Part shown: positions 10,993-22,020 of the stretch, one piece after another | How positions within the stretch are numbered: position 1 is the stretch's first letter | Layout of the letters: every line of letters starts with the position of its first letter | Assembly: GCA_037951105.1 (NCBI GenBank) | Contig: JBAMJV010007947.1 | Location: 16,194-80,193 of the forward strand | Source of the DNA: Echinarachnius parma | Taxonomy: Eukaryota; Echinodermata; Echinoidea; Clypeasteroida; Echinarachniidae | Length of the DNA: 64,000 bases | Direction of reading: 5' to 3' | Position numbers and translations under genes: made by a program | The notes under the pieces: model-generated | Databases searched by the model: none | What the model saw: the letters and a program-made list of their open reading frames with translations, nothing else | Told to the model about the DNA's origin: nothing

Positions 10993-11255
10993 GTTGTTTT
11001 AGTGTTTTTTCTGTGTTGTTGTAGCTATACAAAATTAACCTTAAAATGTGTAGTACATGTATTTAAAAAATATAATTCCAGGGTCAGCCGTTTATAAGGC
11101 CGGGATTTAATTTCTTTCTGGCCGCTACCCACTCAAATATGTAACCTTTTTTATACTACGTATTATGTAATTCTTTTAGTATGTGTTTTGTCGTTATTCG
11201 TGTTTCAATTGTATGTTTGTATTTTGTTATGAGTGAAATAAACTGGAAATGAATT

Positions 11256-11481
11256 GAAATAACTCTGTATGAAAAATGGTTGAAACCAATGTTTTTTTTT
11301 AGAGAGCGCCATTTTGTGTTTTAATGGCTCTTTTTGAATGATAACAGGCTTTTTACTTACCGTAGTCGTTTGTATTTTTATATACCTTTCGAGCATGGTG
11401 GAGTTATAACTATTGGTTTGTAATGTCATTGTGCAGGTTTTGATTACTAAAGCTTAGCCTTACCAAAACTGTACTACTCCT
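11256..11481 (+). mobile_element. TTAA MITE family 1, duplicated right fragment
   Basis: It contains TTTCGAGCATGGTGGAGTTA and ends CCAAAACTGTACTACTCCT before TTAA. It was copied as part of the 7727-9660 duplication, so it lacks its own left end. Confidence 0.85.
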
Positions 11482-12984
11482 TTAAAGGGGGTTAGCCCAA
11501 TGCCAGTCTAGATGTCCACATAACTTTCAAAATGCTATTGAAAACATTAACTCATATTATACTAAAGCTCTTACTAGTATAAGAAGTAGGCATTTTTTTC
11601 TGATTGAAAGATTGGGGGGGGGGGGGGGGGGCCGGGGGGTGGTCACTTTTATTTCTTAGCAAAGGGCATCATTCATAGATCTACATAGTTTGTACTGAAA
11701 TTGTTATTGGAAATATTCAAGCACATCATACTAAAGCTTTTAAAGAGGAGATGAGCAATGTATATGCCTTAATATCCACACATTTCATTTCTCTATTGGA
11801 AACATTTAGGCAAATCATACATGTACATCTCACATTATAACACAGATATGATAATGTGCAAGTGATGCATTTCTTATATATTCTAATATTCGATTGAAAT
11901 TTATTGCAACCGAATCAAAATCAAGTTGTATTGTTTACAAACGGTAAAGTAAACTTGCATTGATACAAGGATGTCATATCTAAAAAATAACAACAATCAA
12001 AATACACAGGATCGACTGTCATAATAATTTTATGATAATAAACATTCAAACAAACCAAATAGCAATTCATTTCACGAAGTTAACATAGACATGACAATAA
12101 ATGCATAATCAATAATATAGCTCGAGTTGAAATATCAAAAGCCAGCACAAGAAATTGAGATGAAGAAAAAACTATTGGTGGAGGGGGTAGCGGGAGGGTC
12201 AGCCCCCATTATAGGCCTACCCAGTCCGCACCTTATTGTACGCCAAAGTCGGTATAAAGTATAATATTTTTGCATGTAGCCTATATGTGACCCGTCCTAC
12301 GTAGAAGAACCAAAAGTCGACAAAGTTGATTTTTTTGATTTGTCTAGCTTCGATGGCTTGGTACGAACAGTCACGTCACGTTCACGGATCACGTCACGTG
12401 AACGGTTCTGTACCTTTTGTGAACTAGGTCACCCAAATCTACGAAGTGTAGGGTAAAGTGACCCAACAATTTGTCGTTTTCCATGCCGGTAAAACTCGAA
12501 GTGTCGCGTTAACCAAATCGTGACGTGAGCGTTTAATCAAATTTTTTTAAATTGCAAACGCTTGTTACTAAGACTAGACATACACGCACAAAGAGATTTA
12601 AAAATGTCGACGAAAATGCCGATACCCCCTTATCAAATCTTTTCAATCATTATGTTTATAATATGTACGTGCATAATTCAGAGTAATCTGAGACAATAAT
12701 ATGCAGTTCTGTCATTTAGGTAATGTACAACCATACCACTTGCATTATTAAGGTTATACATATACATATGTATAACCTTATTGATTTCGTCAAGATTTTT
12801 ATTATTAATCTTTTTATTATTCTTCCCAATTTTGTTCGTCGCATATCTCAAGATCAGATGAATCAATTGTCATGAAACTTCACATGATGATAGATCATTG
12901 TCTAACTTTTTGTAAGATTTGTAAGATTTTTATTGACTCTATCGACCCCCTCTCGGGGTATGAGAGTACAAACATATTTACATA

Positions 12985-13135
12985 GTATAAATATAACAAT
13001 AGTATAACAATGATAAACATGTGATAATATAAACAATGATAAACATAATCATGGTAATATAAACAATGAAAAAAAAAATTAAAAAACATGAACTGAACAA
13101 TGATAAACATGTGATAATATAATTATGAACAAATG
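12985..13135. repeat. Short tandem repeat in the LINE 3' UTR
   Basis: Repeated ATAATATAAACAATGATAA(A)CATGTG-like units lie downstream (minus strand) of the LINE coding frame. Confidence 0.7.
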
Positions 13136-13142
13136 AACATAT

Positions 13143-14918
13143 TTACAGATCAAGGCGAACTGGGCAATTCACCCTCCTACGGCTACGAGTGTGCCTAATA
13201 ACATTACTCACTTGCGGGATGTCATTTACAGGGTTACTAACTACCCTTGGCTCTTTAGAAAAATGTGACATAATTATGGTAACGAATTTGGCTAATTTCT
13301 TCAACTGGCAAGGATGAACTGTATTAAAAATCTTATCCATGTGCAATGCACTTGGTCTTAAGCTACTACCACACAAATTATTTGGTATATACTTCTTTCT
13401 CTCATTTTGAAAGAATGGGCATACAAAAATATAATGAAATTCATCACCAATGTCTATTGACGTACAGAGTGGGCATTGCAGGTCATGTACTACATTTGTA
13501 TCAAATCTGCCTTTATTGACTGGTAATCTATGTGATCTACATCTAAACTTGCTTAAAGCTATTGCTTCTTTCTGACATAGTATATGCAAGTACTTTTCAT
13601 ATGCCAACTTATTCTTAAACATCCTATAGTTAGTGCAAATTCTATTTGACCAGGTAGCTGCACTCCATTCCTGATAAGAAATGTCAGAAAGCCTAATTTT
13701 CATAGTATTCATAATCCAGGCAGCACTATATCCTTCTCCTTGGGCTCGCCAAACGTTCCCGAGTCCTGCGAAATCGAAACTGTTTGCAAGGAACTCAACC
13801 CATTGTGACTTAATATTATTTACACTTTGTGCTTCAGCTTGGGACTTCAAAAGACATTTGAAAAGAATCAATGAATACTTTGATTGCTTCCCCTTAACAA
13901 GCCTAACCCAATATCCAATCATTCTACTCTTAATTTTATCCAATATTTTACCACGTCCCGTTTCCCCATAAACCATGCAGTCAGGTGTACACTTATTTAC
14001 AAACAATATTGTTCTTAAAAATTTTCTTTGAAAAACTTCAAGTTGATCTATACACTCATAGCCCCAGACCTCAGCACCATATAATAGAACTGGCAAAACT
14101 AAGTGGTCGAATAAATGGCATTGTGTATCAACAGATAAATGCAACCTCTTTGCCTTTACTAACATACTATACATTGCCTTTCTAGCTTGTGTGACCTGTT
14201 TAGCAATTGCCCTTTTAAAATTACCATTATAATTAAATGTCACCCCTAAATATACAAAGTCATAAACAACTTCCAGTACACCACCATCATAAACAAATTC
14301 CGGAATTCTTCTAACTTTCCCACGTGAAAAAACAACAATTTTCGTTTTGCTGGCATTAACAGTTAGGTGCCAAGTATCACAATAAACTTTCACTGCATTT
14401 AGAGCTTTTTGCAATTCTTCAGGAGTTTCTGCCAAAATAATAGTATCATCAGCATATAATAACGAAAATAAATCCTTATACATTTCAACATCATCAAAAG
14501 GCAACCTATTTTTAATAATAGTATTCAAAAACTCCAATCCCTTGCACGAGTTTCCAATAGATTGTCGAAAATCATTCAAATAAATAGCAAACAAGAGAGG
14601 TGACAGGTTTTCACCTTGACGCACTCCAATATTGCATGTAAATAAATCAGACATCTCTCCCTTGTTAGCAACACACGATTTAGCACATCTATACATACTT
14701 CTTATAACATTAAAAATCTTTCCTTTTACTCCTATTCTAAACATTTTGACCCACAGTGCTGCACGATCAATCAAATCAAAGGCTTTCTTATAATCAATAA
14801 ATGCACAATAAAGGCGTTTTGAATTTTGTAAATAAACATCAATTATAGACTTTAAAACATACACATTATCAGTGGTTGAATAATTCGACCGGAAGCCAGC
14901 CTGTTCTTCTCCTAACAA
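13143..14918 (-). CDS. LINE reverse transcriptase ORF, 5'-truncated but otherwise intact
   Basis: A continuous 591-residue minus-strand frame. Fingers and palm motifs appear as QAGFRSNYSTTDN (residues 6-18), FIDYKKAFD (40-48), GVRQGENLSP (98-107) and LLYADDT (153-159, catalytic Asp pair). A thumb-like region follows. A Cys/His cluster (CPLC at 482, DEFHYIFVCP up to 501) resembles the zinc-binding domain found after the reverse transcriptase in many LINEs. No endonuclease or RNase H domain is visible. The first codon here is a Leu codon, not ATG. The frame stays open upstream (DCTKDES), so the protein is truncated at its N-terminus near 14960. GVRQGENLSP-type motifs are common in I/Nimb-like and related invertebrate LINEs, but the clade is uncertain. 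The protein would act in cDNA synthesis at the target site. Without an endonuclease this copy is not autonomous. Confidence 0.85.
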   Translation of the reverse strand: MLGEEQAGFRSNYSTTDNVYVLKSIIDVYLQNSKRLYCAFIDYKKAFDLIDRAALWVKMFRIGVKGKIFNVIRSMYRCAKSCVANKGEMSDLFTCNIGVRQGENLSPLLFAIYLNDFRQSIGNSCKGLEFLNTIIKNRLPFDDVEMYKDLFSLLYADDTIILAETPEELQKALNAVKVYCDTWHLTVNASKTKIVVFSRGKVRRIPEFVYDGGVLEVVYDFVYLGVTFNYNGNFKRAIAKQVTQARKAMYSMLVKAKRLHLSVDTQCHLFDHLVLPVLLYGAEVWGYECIDQLEVFQRKFLRTILFVNKCTPDCMVYGETGRGKILDKIKSRMIGYWVRLVKGKQSKYSLILFKCLLKSQAEAQSVNNIKSQWVEFLANSFDFAGLGNVWRAQGEGYSAAWIMNTMKIRLSDISYQEWSAATWSNRICTNYRMFKNKLAYEKYLHILCQKEAIALSKFRCRSHRLPVNKGRFDTNVVHDLQCPLCTSIDIGDEFHYIFVCPFFQNERKKYIPNNLCGSSLRPSALHMDKIFNTVHPCQLKKLAKFVTIIMSHFSKEPRVVSNPVNDIPQVSNVIRHTRSRRRVNCPVRLDL

Positions 14919-14960
14919 ACTTTCATCCTTAGTGCAGTCAAACTTTTCAGTGACGTCACA

Positions 14961-16170
14961 TTACTGTGACGTCATTAGGACGCCATGTTGTCAAATTTTA
15001 ATAATCATCATATCTCAGTCATGAAATATCAATTTCAATTCAAATTTTGCATCAATATTCATTAGGTTAATGGTCATCTTTTAAGCTCATGCGCGTGCAA
15101 TTACACTCAGAGACGCGCGCGTACGCGTCCGTCAAATGAAAAAAAATGTCAAAAAATGTTCAAAACCCCAACCCGAGTAATTTACTATATGTTTCAGACA
15201 ATTTTAAGCGTTTCAGAAAATCCGCGCGTGCGCGTCGGCGCGCGCGTATTTGCGCGCGTAACGCGAATGAATAAGAAAATTGTCGTTTTTTCACATGTTT
15301 TGCATCCCTTATAGATTCCTCAACACACCCTATCAATTTGAGTCATTGTTGACTCATAATAACGGAGTACGCGCCCATCAAAGTCAAAATTACGCTCGCA
15401 CGCAAAATGGCAAAACATGGTAAAAACAACCTTTTTTTATTCGGCCATAACTTTTTTAAAAGTCCACAAACATCCAATTTTCTTTTAATATTCGGATAGA
15501 TTATGAGTTGTAGATACGAATTCATACCTCATTTATGCCGAGTAAATGTTATAAAGTCATCATATTGACGGTTAAAGTTGAAAGTGCGAATTTTAATCAA
15601 TTTCAGTCAATGTTGAAATCGATCACAGCGGACTATTGACCATATCTCGCTTATTCTCCATCAATTTTCTCCCAAATTTTGATATATCGTAGCTGATGTC
15701 CTGCTCTATTCGCGATCTATTCACACGATTTAGTTTTGTTCACTGGATCCTGATGAATTGTTTGATTGGAAATAAGAGTTCAAATCTGTTACAAATTGAG
15801 GGTTAGCCAAAACGTATGTTATCGACCTATAACTGCTGAAGGAATTATGCTATCAATTTGAGATTTCGCATGTAGATAGGGATTTGCAAGCCCATCATTT
15901 CATAAGTTAACACCAATTCGCGAAAATGCATATTTCATTGTCATATTTACCGTTAAAGGTCAAATAAATCAAGCATGAATACTCAATAACCACGTACGCC
16001 GCGGACATGAAATTCAGCACACATGTAGGTTATAATGAAAGGAACAATTTTCATAAGATATATCGGATTATGAAAATGGCGTTAAGGATATGTAAATTAG
16101 GTTCAAAGGTCAAATAATTCACTGTTACAATGACAAATGCAGTGTGCAATCACTGATATATCAATTTTCG
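14961..16170. other. No gene seen; CpG-rich mosaic
   Basis: A short palindromic cluster TGACGTCA...TGACGTCA at 14951-14981 marks the 5' edge of the LINE. Positions 15100-15270 are rich in CGCG dinucleotides. The rest is AT-rich with only short open frames that lack motifs. Confidence 0.5.
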
Positions 16171-16177
16171 TTAAGAG

Positions 16178-16250
16178 ATCTAATGTTGGTCTCGTGGAAC
16201 AAGTTGTGACGCAAGATCTAAGGGTCGTGGGTTCGAATCCAAGATAATAT
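16178..16250 (+). other. tRNA-like sequence with a good B box
   Basis: TTGGTCTCGTGG (A-box position) and GGGTTCGAATCC (a canonical B box) at tRNA-like spacing. The acceptor stem does not close convincingly, and an AT/T-rich sequence follows. I read it as a SINE head or tRNA pseudogene and not as a functional tRNA. Confidence 0.5.
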
Positions 16251-16591
16251 GTTTTTAATTTCTTTTTTCTTCTTTTTTACTTTTTATTAGGGGGGTGGAG
16301 TATGTGATATTATTTATATGATGATTGAGTAGTTATTTTTTCGAATAATGCTTTTATCATAAGAATTCGATATGTATAACCTTAATTCGTCAAAAGTGAC
16401 GAATTCAAAATCTAGTTTGTCTTGTTATTGGAGTATTTTTAAAGACGTGTCGTGCGTGGATTTTGGCAAATGTTGATTTCCAGCTGAATTGCTAGACGCA
16501 GCGGACACGCAGTTCGCATACGCCTGAAGTTCCCGTGCCCGATGTCTGCGCGTACTGGCCCTTAACGGCGTTGTATGTGCATGCCTGTGAA

Positions 16592-16628
16592 AGTGAGTGA
16601 GCGAGTGAGTGAGTGAGTGAGTGAGTGA
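16592..16628. repeat. GTGA tetranucleotide microsatellite
   Basis: About nine tandem GAGT/GTGA units. Confidence 0.9.
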
Positions 16629-16849
16629 CTGGCAGCAGTGATCAATGAGTTTAAAAGTAATAAAACAATGATTTGATTAATAGTGTTTATTTATGGTTAT
16701 TGAATCGAGTCAATCTATAAGTCAGTCATTTAATCTAATAAACAATCAATTAATCAGTCAATCATTATAATGAAACAATCACACCAACCAATCAATATTA
16801 AATAAATCAATTAATGTATTTGACATTCGAACTAGCTACTTGTAGGCAG

Positions 16850-17075
16850 TGGCGTACCCAGGATTTTTTCAAGGGGTGGGTGTAGGGGGGGGGGGAATAT
16901 TTCGTCAGACAAATTGAAGTAAGCGGGGGAGTGTGGGTAGGGGGTGTCCGTAGAAAATGACCGCAGCCGAGGACGAGACCAGGACCGGTCACAAATTTCG
17001 AGGCCGAGACCAAGACATTTCTTGAATTATGTAAGGGGGTGGGGATGGGGGTAGGGGGTGTCCATCCCCCAGCCC
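16850..17075. repeat. Dispersed repeat with G tract and 'cgaggccgagacc' motif
   Basis: GCGTACCCAGGATTTTTTCAAGG leads into a G tract, followed by TTCGAGGCCGAGACCAAGAC. The same motif pair recurs near 19800-20070, 42500-42880 and 49500-49770 on either strand, so this is a dispersed repeat family of unknown class. Confidence 0.6.
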
Positions 17076-17111
17076 CCAGGCCTGTGTACGCCTATAATTG
17101 TATATTTATAT

Positions 17112-17255
17112 AATATTGACTGGCCTTGAGTGGTATATCAGAAATATTGCATTCGCTAGCTAGGATCATATTGCACGAGTCGAAGACGAGTGCAATATGA
17201 TCCTAGCGAATGCAATATTTCTGATATATCACGAAAGAACAAGCCAGTCAATATT
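17112..17255. mobile_element. Short hairpin MITE
   Basis: AATATTGACTGGC at 17112 mirrors GCCAGTCAATATT ending at 17255. Inside, TATATCAGAAATATTGCATT mirrors the 17191-17230 segment almost perfectly, apart from a 4-bp CTAG duplication in the left arm. Confidence 0.85.
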
Positions 17256-17890
17256 ATTATTATTATACATACTATCCAGAGCAAAACATTTAAAAACAAA
17301 AACATTCATATTACTCAGTCTTGTTCAGTGAAGAAAACCAATGCATTGAATCTCAAATTACTGATTATACATTTTAAACCCATGAAGGGCCATTTGCGCG
17401 GACTGTAGCAGAGGTGCGTACACGTATTCATACGTCATAATTAGATACGCGCGAAGCCATTCTTGCGTCATTAATAAACGCGCGTATGAATTTGCGCACT
17501 TCCGCGCTGGATATGATATTTATTATTCAGCTCAACGTGCAGGTCTATGGAGGAGTAGAAATATCATCTGATAACGTGTATGTCTATGTAGGAGTAGTAA
17601 TATCGTCTGATATTGCACTCGCGATACACATTTGTAGAGCTACATAATACACGTGACGATGGTAATATCATAACAATAATGAACGCTATGACTGACAAAC
17701 CCGAGACGGAAACAAAAATACATGATTTATTGAATCGGAAAACTAGCCTGTATGTAATAATACAGTATAGGTAGGACGGGTTCGTTCACGATTAAATTTA
17801 CCAAGAATTAGTCTCTTCTCAACGACAATTTACATTAATTTGTTTTACGCAAGCGCCAATTTACGTGAGCTTTCATGAATTGCATATAGT
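17256..17890. other. No gene seen
   Basis: AT-rich, with a related pair of GTCTATG(G/T)AGGAGTAG(A/T)AATATC segments near 17545 and 17583. Open frames are short and lack motifs. Confidence 0.5.
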
Positions 17891-17924
17891 ATATCTACAA
17901 ACTGTTGGGTCACGTAACCCAACA

Positions 17925-18035
17925 CTTCGTAGATTTGGGTGACCTGTTTCACAAAAGGTACAGAACCTGAACGTGACACTTCGTAGATTTGGGTGACCTG
18001 TTTCACAAAAGGTACAAAACCTTCACGTGACGTGA
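17925..18035. repeat. Internal tandem duplication in the right inverted arm
   Basis: The segment CACTTCGTAGATTTGGGTGA...TTTCACAAAAGGTAC occurs twice in tandem (about 17925-17965 and 17979-18018). The left arm of the region has it once. Confidence 0.75.
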
Positions 18036-18085
18036 ACGTGAACGTGACGTGACTGTTCGTACCAAGCCAGCTTCGATACCCCGTT

Positions 18086-18650
18086 TTACTTTTCACGTAT
18101 CAACATACTGTTCTTGTAATAGTTTTTACATTACACACCAGACGCAAGTTTGCATTCCTAAAATCAAACTGCCAGTCAATACCGATTAATCGAACAATAA
18201 ACAGAGCCAGAGCGAAGCCCCTTTTGTTACCTGAAAGTGCTCGCTATTGTATCATGTGCTCGATGTGTACAGTTTATCGTTCCAAACCCACTTAGATTGT
18301 AATTAAATCTGTTCATATCTCTACAATGCATGGATAATATTCAACAGTTTCTGGAGGGAAGGTGTATATCATACATATTTACTGATATGCAAGTTTTCAA
18401 GAAAATTGAATAAAGGTTGCTACGACATTCTATTCATGCAATCGGTTCATTTATGGCCTGCTTAAAACGCTAATTTCACTTTCGAAATGGATGTAAAGTT
18501 TCTTGAGCTATTTTCTCGGCATCTTATTTCCATACCGTTCAATATTTGCCTTAGAAAAGCGTCAATAACTCCGCGTTGCAGAATCATTATGAGACAAACT
18601 TTATATCATATTAAAGCTTAGATATTGCTGAATCGAACTAAATACAAATC
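18086..18650. other. Unpaired internal part of the right arm; no gene seen
   Basis: AT-rich non-coding sequence present in the right inverted arm but missing from the left arm near 12335. Confidence 0.5.
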
Positions 18651-18718
18651 CAAAAAATCAACTTTGTCGACTTTTGGTTCTTCTACGTAGGACGGGTCAC
18701 ATATGGTAAACGCCTTGC

Positions 18719-19078
18719 GACCGGTGTCACGCTAAATCTGTACGCACTGCGAAATCCGTACGCAGTCGCAAATGCGCATGCGCACATGTGGTAAAATTGC
18801 CTGCGAAAATCGTTCCCATTTGTAATAAAGCATGCAAAATGCCTCCTTGAGGCTCCTTGCGGAACAAAGTGTTGTCAAAACCCGACGGTGGATTAAGAAA
18901 CTCCATTCACGCCATTTAAAATGTTGATAAAACATGTGTCAATTTGTTATTAGCATGAAATTGCGGCGTAATAATGGTCATGATTTTCGCAAGACACAAA
19001 CTCCAAATGTCTAAGCGCATGCGCATTTGCTACTGGGTACGGATTTCGCAGGTCACGGATTTCGCACCACACCGGTGC
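18719..19078. mobile_element. MITE with inverted CGAAATCCGTAC arms
   Basis: The left arm (ACCGGTGT, TGCGAAATCCGTACGCAGT, GCAAATGCGCATGCGC) is mirrored by the right arm at about 19010-19078. It is adjacent to the right end of the 12.3-18.7 kb inverted-arm region. Confidence 0.75.
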
Positions 19079-19086
19079 GAAATACA

Positions 19087-19220
19087 CACTTTCTCAGTGT
19101 TATGTAGTATGCACAGACTAGCCAGGTTACGACTGTTCGAACCACCCTCTACACACTTGCTCAGTGTTATGTAGTATGCACAGACTAGCCAAGTAACGAC
19201 TGTTCGAACCACCCTCTACA
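19087..19220. repeat. Two tandem copies of a 67-bp unit
   Basis: TCAGTGTTATGTAGTATGCA...GACTGTTCGAACCACCCTCT occurs at 19094 and 19161 with only a few differences. Confidence 0.92.
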
Positions 19221-19221
19221 T

Positions 19222-19789
19222 CTGCAAGCGGCATGCTATCTCCAGGCACGTCACATTTCTTTTGGCCCGTACTCTGAAGAGTTTTATGAAGACAAAAAAA
19301 CAAAACATATTCTGAGAAATTGCTTGAACAAATCTTGTTTCATTTTTTTTAGTTGGAGGCGAAAAGTGCTTATGTTATAATTATAAGCCAAGTCATAGAA
19401 TCGATATACCGAACTTTGCAGAGAATACACAAGCACACAGTAGCATTGACTATTGCATATTTTTTCCGTATTTAATTTGTCCAACATTCGGTTCCAAGCA
19501 CCCATTACATAATAAATTACTAGTATGTGTGGCTCGTAGATGTGATCTACGGACACATTCTTCTATATGCTTCAACGACCATGCGAAATGCAAGTTGCGA
19601 AACTATACCGTTTATAAAAATCGACAATTACGTTTATATTATAGCGCTTACAAAATCGCCTTTTTTGAAAAGCGCCACCAAGCGGTGATTTACATGATAA
19701 CTATTTAAATCAAAACTGATCATAAATATGTTACATAAATGAAAAAGAGCAAAGAAAATGGGATTTCTTCGGGATAATCCCGTATACGG
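19222..19789. other. No gene seen
   Basis: AT-rich sequence with short open frames and no recognisable motif or repeat structure. Confidence 0.5.
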
Positions 19790-20075
19790 GTCCGGAGGGG
19801 GAGGGGGGGGGGGGGCACGGGAGGCATGTACAGGCGGGGTACAGGCCCGTAGCACGGGTTTTTCAAGGGGATGCGTAATAAAAAAAAAAAACTTTTCGAG
19901 ACCGAACATGGCCCAGATCGTGACCACTGGATGAGAGTCGTGAAAGGGGAGGGGGGGGGGGGGGGGGGGGGGGGGGTCCGTCTCCAAAAATGTTCACGGC
20001 CGAGGCCGAGACAACTGGTTGAGTTGTGTAATCAGGGAGGGGGGGCAGAACATTGGTTTAGATGGTTGAGACCGA
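19790..20075. repeat. Dispersed repeat with long G tracts
   Basis: Two G tracts (about 19797-19815 and 19950-19976) flank CTTTTCGAGACCG-like and GGCCGAGGCCGAGAC motifs. It belongs to the same dispersed family as 16850-17075. Confidence 0.55.
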
Positions 20076-20112
20076 TACAAAGTGGACTGGAGACCGGTAA
20101 AAAGTGGACCTT

Positions 20113-20516
20113 TTAAATTTTTTGTTTGGGGTAACTTTGTTGCCATGTGCAGAGAATGATGAATGGTTGGTACATTATAATGCGTAGTTTTGTGATTTTG
20201 ATGTATATCCTCTGAGACTTGTGTGAAAAGTTCAGGTGAAATGGATGTAATATGGCCGGGTAATGAGCGAACATGCAAAGTGATATTTGCTAACTCAATG
20301 CACTGACTTTGTACACAGTTATGACTATCCAGTGGATAGTTTAAAATCTGATCAATCGTAAATATCTTTCTAAACGAAAGGGGAAATTTGAAGAAAAACA
20401 ACAATACCTGTTCCATGCTTATATTGGTACGTAATACGAATACCACATGGTATGAGCGATCCACTAGCTAGATTTCGAATGAAGTTTGTATGGCTTTGGA
20501 CAATGTTACTTGGTTA
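20113..20516 (+). mobile_element. TTAA MITE family 2, degenerate copy
   Basis: It shares the core TGCACTGACTTTGTACACAG...CAGTGGATAGTT, the CGTAAATATCTTT block, the CTGTTCCATGCTT block and the end GGACAATGTTACT with the copies near 22.9, 27.8 and 30.3 kb. Its terminal TTAA is not preserved. Confidence 0.7.
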
Positions 20517-21987
20517 CTAGTGTGGGGCTGATAAATGTACGGGTAACGTGGGTAGAACGAGCTATAACTAATAAGTATTGGAAATAAACCAAGTCAAGCA
20601 GCATGCAAATCAAACAGCCAAACAGGAACATAACTTAAGTGTAGAACGCAAAGGAGAACAGAAGGACGAGTTGACACGATGTAAGTCTGGTAGTGCACTG
20701 TTTAATTCAAGGCATACAGCCCAATATATACAAGAAATAACATGAGATAACAAAATATACAATATGCAAATTAACAGAAGGGAGGAACCAATATAACCAA
20801 GGGGGAAACCAATACAACCAATCACAAAAATAGATAACTCAAATGGATTAACCCTATTATTCAAAAGAACCAATAAGAGAGATGGGGGTGGAGTTGGAAT
20901 TTGATGATCAGTGATGATGGTATGGAAAGATGACCAGATACAATAGAGAAGACATGTGTGGAATCCCACACATGAAGAGAAAGTTCTAGACAGAGTCAAG
21001 TGGTCAGAATACCAGAAGGAAACAATAGAATAGAAATAGCAGCTAGACATGAATGGGAGGAATGGGAGAAATGGGGTGACGGTGAAAAAGGAGGATGAGC
21101 ATAATGGGATGACCCGTACTAGAAACATAAGAACAAAGATGCATAACCAAGGAAACCTAACTGTCAAAATAACCATTCTACATAAGCTTTCTCCTTCCGA
21201 AAAATTGTCCTCAATTTTAAAATGAGGCAAACAAAAGTAAATTAAACATATTTTATATGCGATACCAGTTTTTTGTAACATATTAAAGTTATACAATATA
21301 TAAACAAGTCACTTTCCCTGTAAGATCAAACCATCAATGGAATGAAATTTTAAAAGGGGGAAAACAAGCAAATATAAAATACCAAAGAGAGAAGAAAAAA
21401 AAACCCGAACTTAACTTGAGGCAAACGGTGCAATAAAATATTTCAATTCAGAAATGTGGGCTAATAAAAAGTTTTAAAAACATAGCCCTGAATGCAACAA
21501 AAACTTTGAAGAAAAAACGTTTCGATGAAACATGGAATTTTAATTTTCCTTACCAAAATGTTCAAAAGAGAACGAAGAAATTCCATACTGTCTTGTGAAT
21601 GTAAAAAAAAAAACATTCCGAAGAAATATAGTATGTACATTTCCAATCTCTTTTCTGTAACTATCCAAAGTAAAAAAAAAAAAAACGTTTTCAACACCCA
21701 GGAAATAAGGACACAAGAAAGTATCCCATTATACATTTTGATAGGATAAAACCAGCAAAAATGCAAAATCAGAAATGTCTATTTTGAATTACACATTAAT
21801 CAGCAAAACACATTAAAAAAAATAAAGGTGAAGTACATGCAAGCACAAACATTTTTGAAATGCAAAGTTAGTGTGAAGTACGAGTGTATCGTAGAAAAAA
21901 AAAAGTTCAAGATTTGAGTTTGATATGTTCATAAAGACAAAAATCGTTCAAAACCGATACGGTAACCCTCTATCGTCGAAGGGTACC
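20517..21987. other. No supported gene; possible retroelement debris
   Basis: A 228-codon minus-strand open frame at 20610-21296 is hydrophobic and Ser/Phe/Leu-rich without recognisable motifs, and is probably fortuitous. The TTGTCCTCAATTTTAAAATGAGG segment near 21208 is a small hairpin reminiscent of LTR-retroelement ends, but I see no LTR pair or polyprotein. Confidence 0.4.
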
Positions 21988-22020
21988 TAGGGTTAGGGTA
22001 CCTAACCCTAACCCTAACCA
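21988..22020. repeat. Interstitial telomere-type repeat, head-to-head
   Basis: GGGTTAGGGTACC is followed at once by CCTAACCCTAACCCTAACC, so the TTAGGG and CCCTAA orientations meet at a small palindrome GGGTACC. Confidence 0.85.

Larger units (their letters stand above)
10333..12280. repeat. Segmental duplication, right copy
   Basis: It matches 7727-9660 with few substitutions and small length differences in homopolymers. It carries the LINE reverse transcriptase C-terminal part (10333-10634), the LINE 3' UTR, a MITE fragment ending at TTAA 11482-11485, and the same flank. It ends near 12280, next to the left end of the 12.3-18.7 kb inverted-arm region. Confidence 0.9.
12748..16385. mobile_element. 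Possible TTAA-bounded composite element
   Basis: TTAAGGTTATACATAT at 12748 mirrors ATATGTATAACCTTAA ending at 16385. The interval holds a LINE, CpG-rich AT/GC mosaic sequence and a tRNA-like sequence. The left end is also a short palindrome by itself, so the pairing could be coincidental. Confidence 0.4.
12286..18706. repeat. 6.4-kb region bounded by inverted arms
   Basis: ATGTGACCCGTCCTACGTAG at 12287 is mirrored by CTACGTAGGACGGGTCACAT ending at 18706. The match continues through GTCGACAAAGTTGATTTTTT. The left arm then jumps to TTGGTACGAACAGTCACGTC, whose mirror lies at about 17900-18085, so the left arm lacks about 570 bp kept in the right arm (18086-18650). This may be one large transposon filled by later insertions, or two inverted copies of a smaller element. 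I could not identify a clean target duplication. Confidence 0.65.

Noticed and set aside
16178-16250. Functional tRNA gene
   Set aside because: The A and B boxes are present, but the acceptor and anticodon stems do not pair convincingly.
20610-21296. 228-codon hydrophobic minus-strand frame
   Set aside because: No conserved motif, no splice context, and composition of chance low-complexity sequence; kept only as unexplained.
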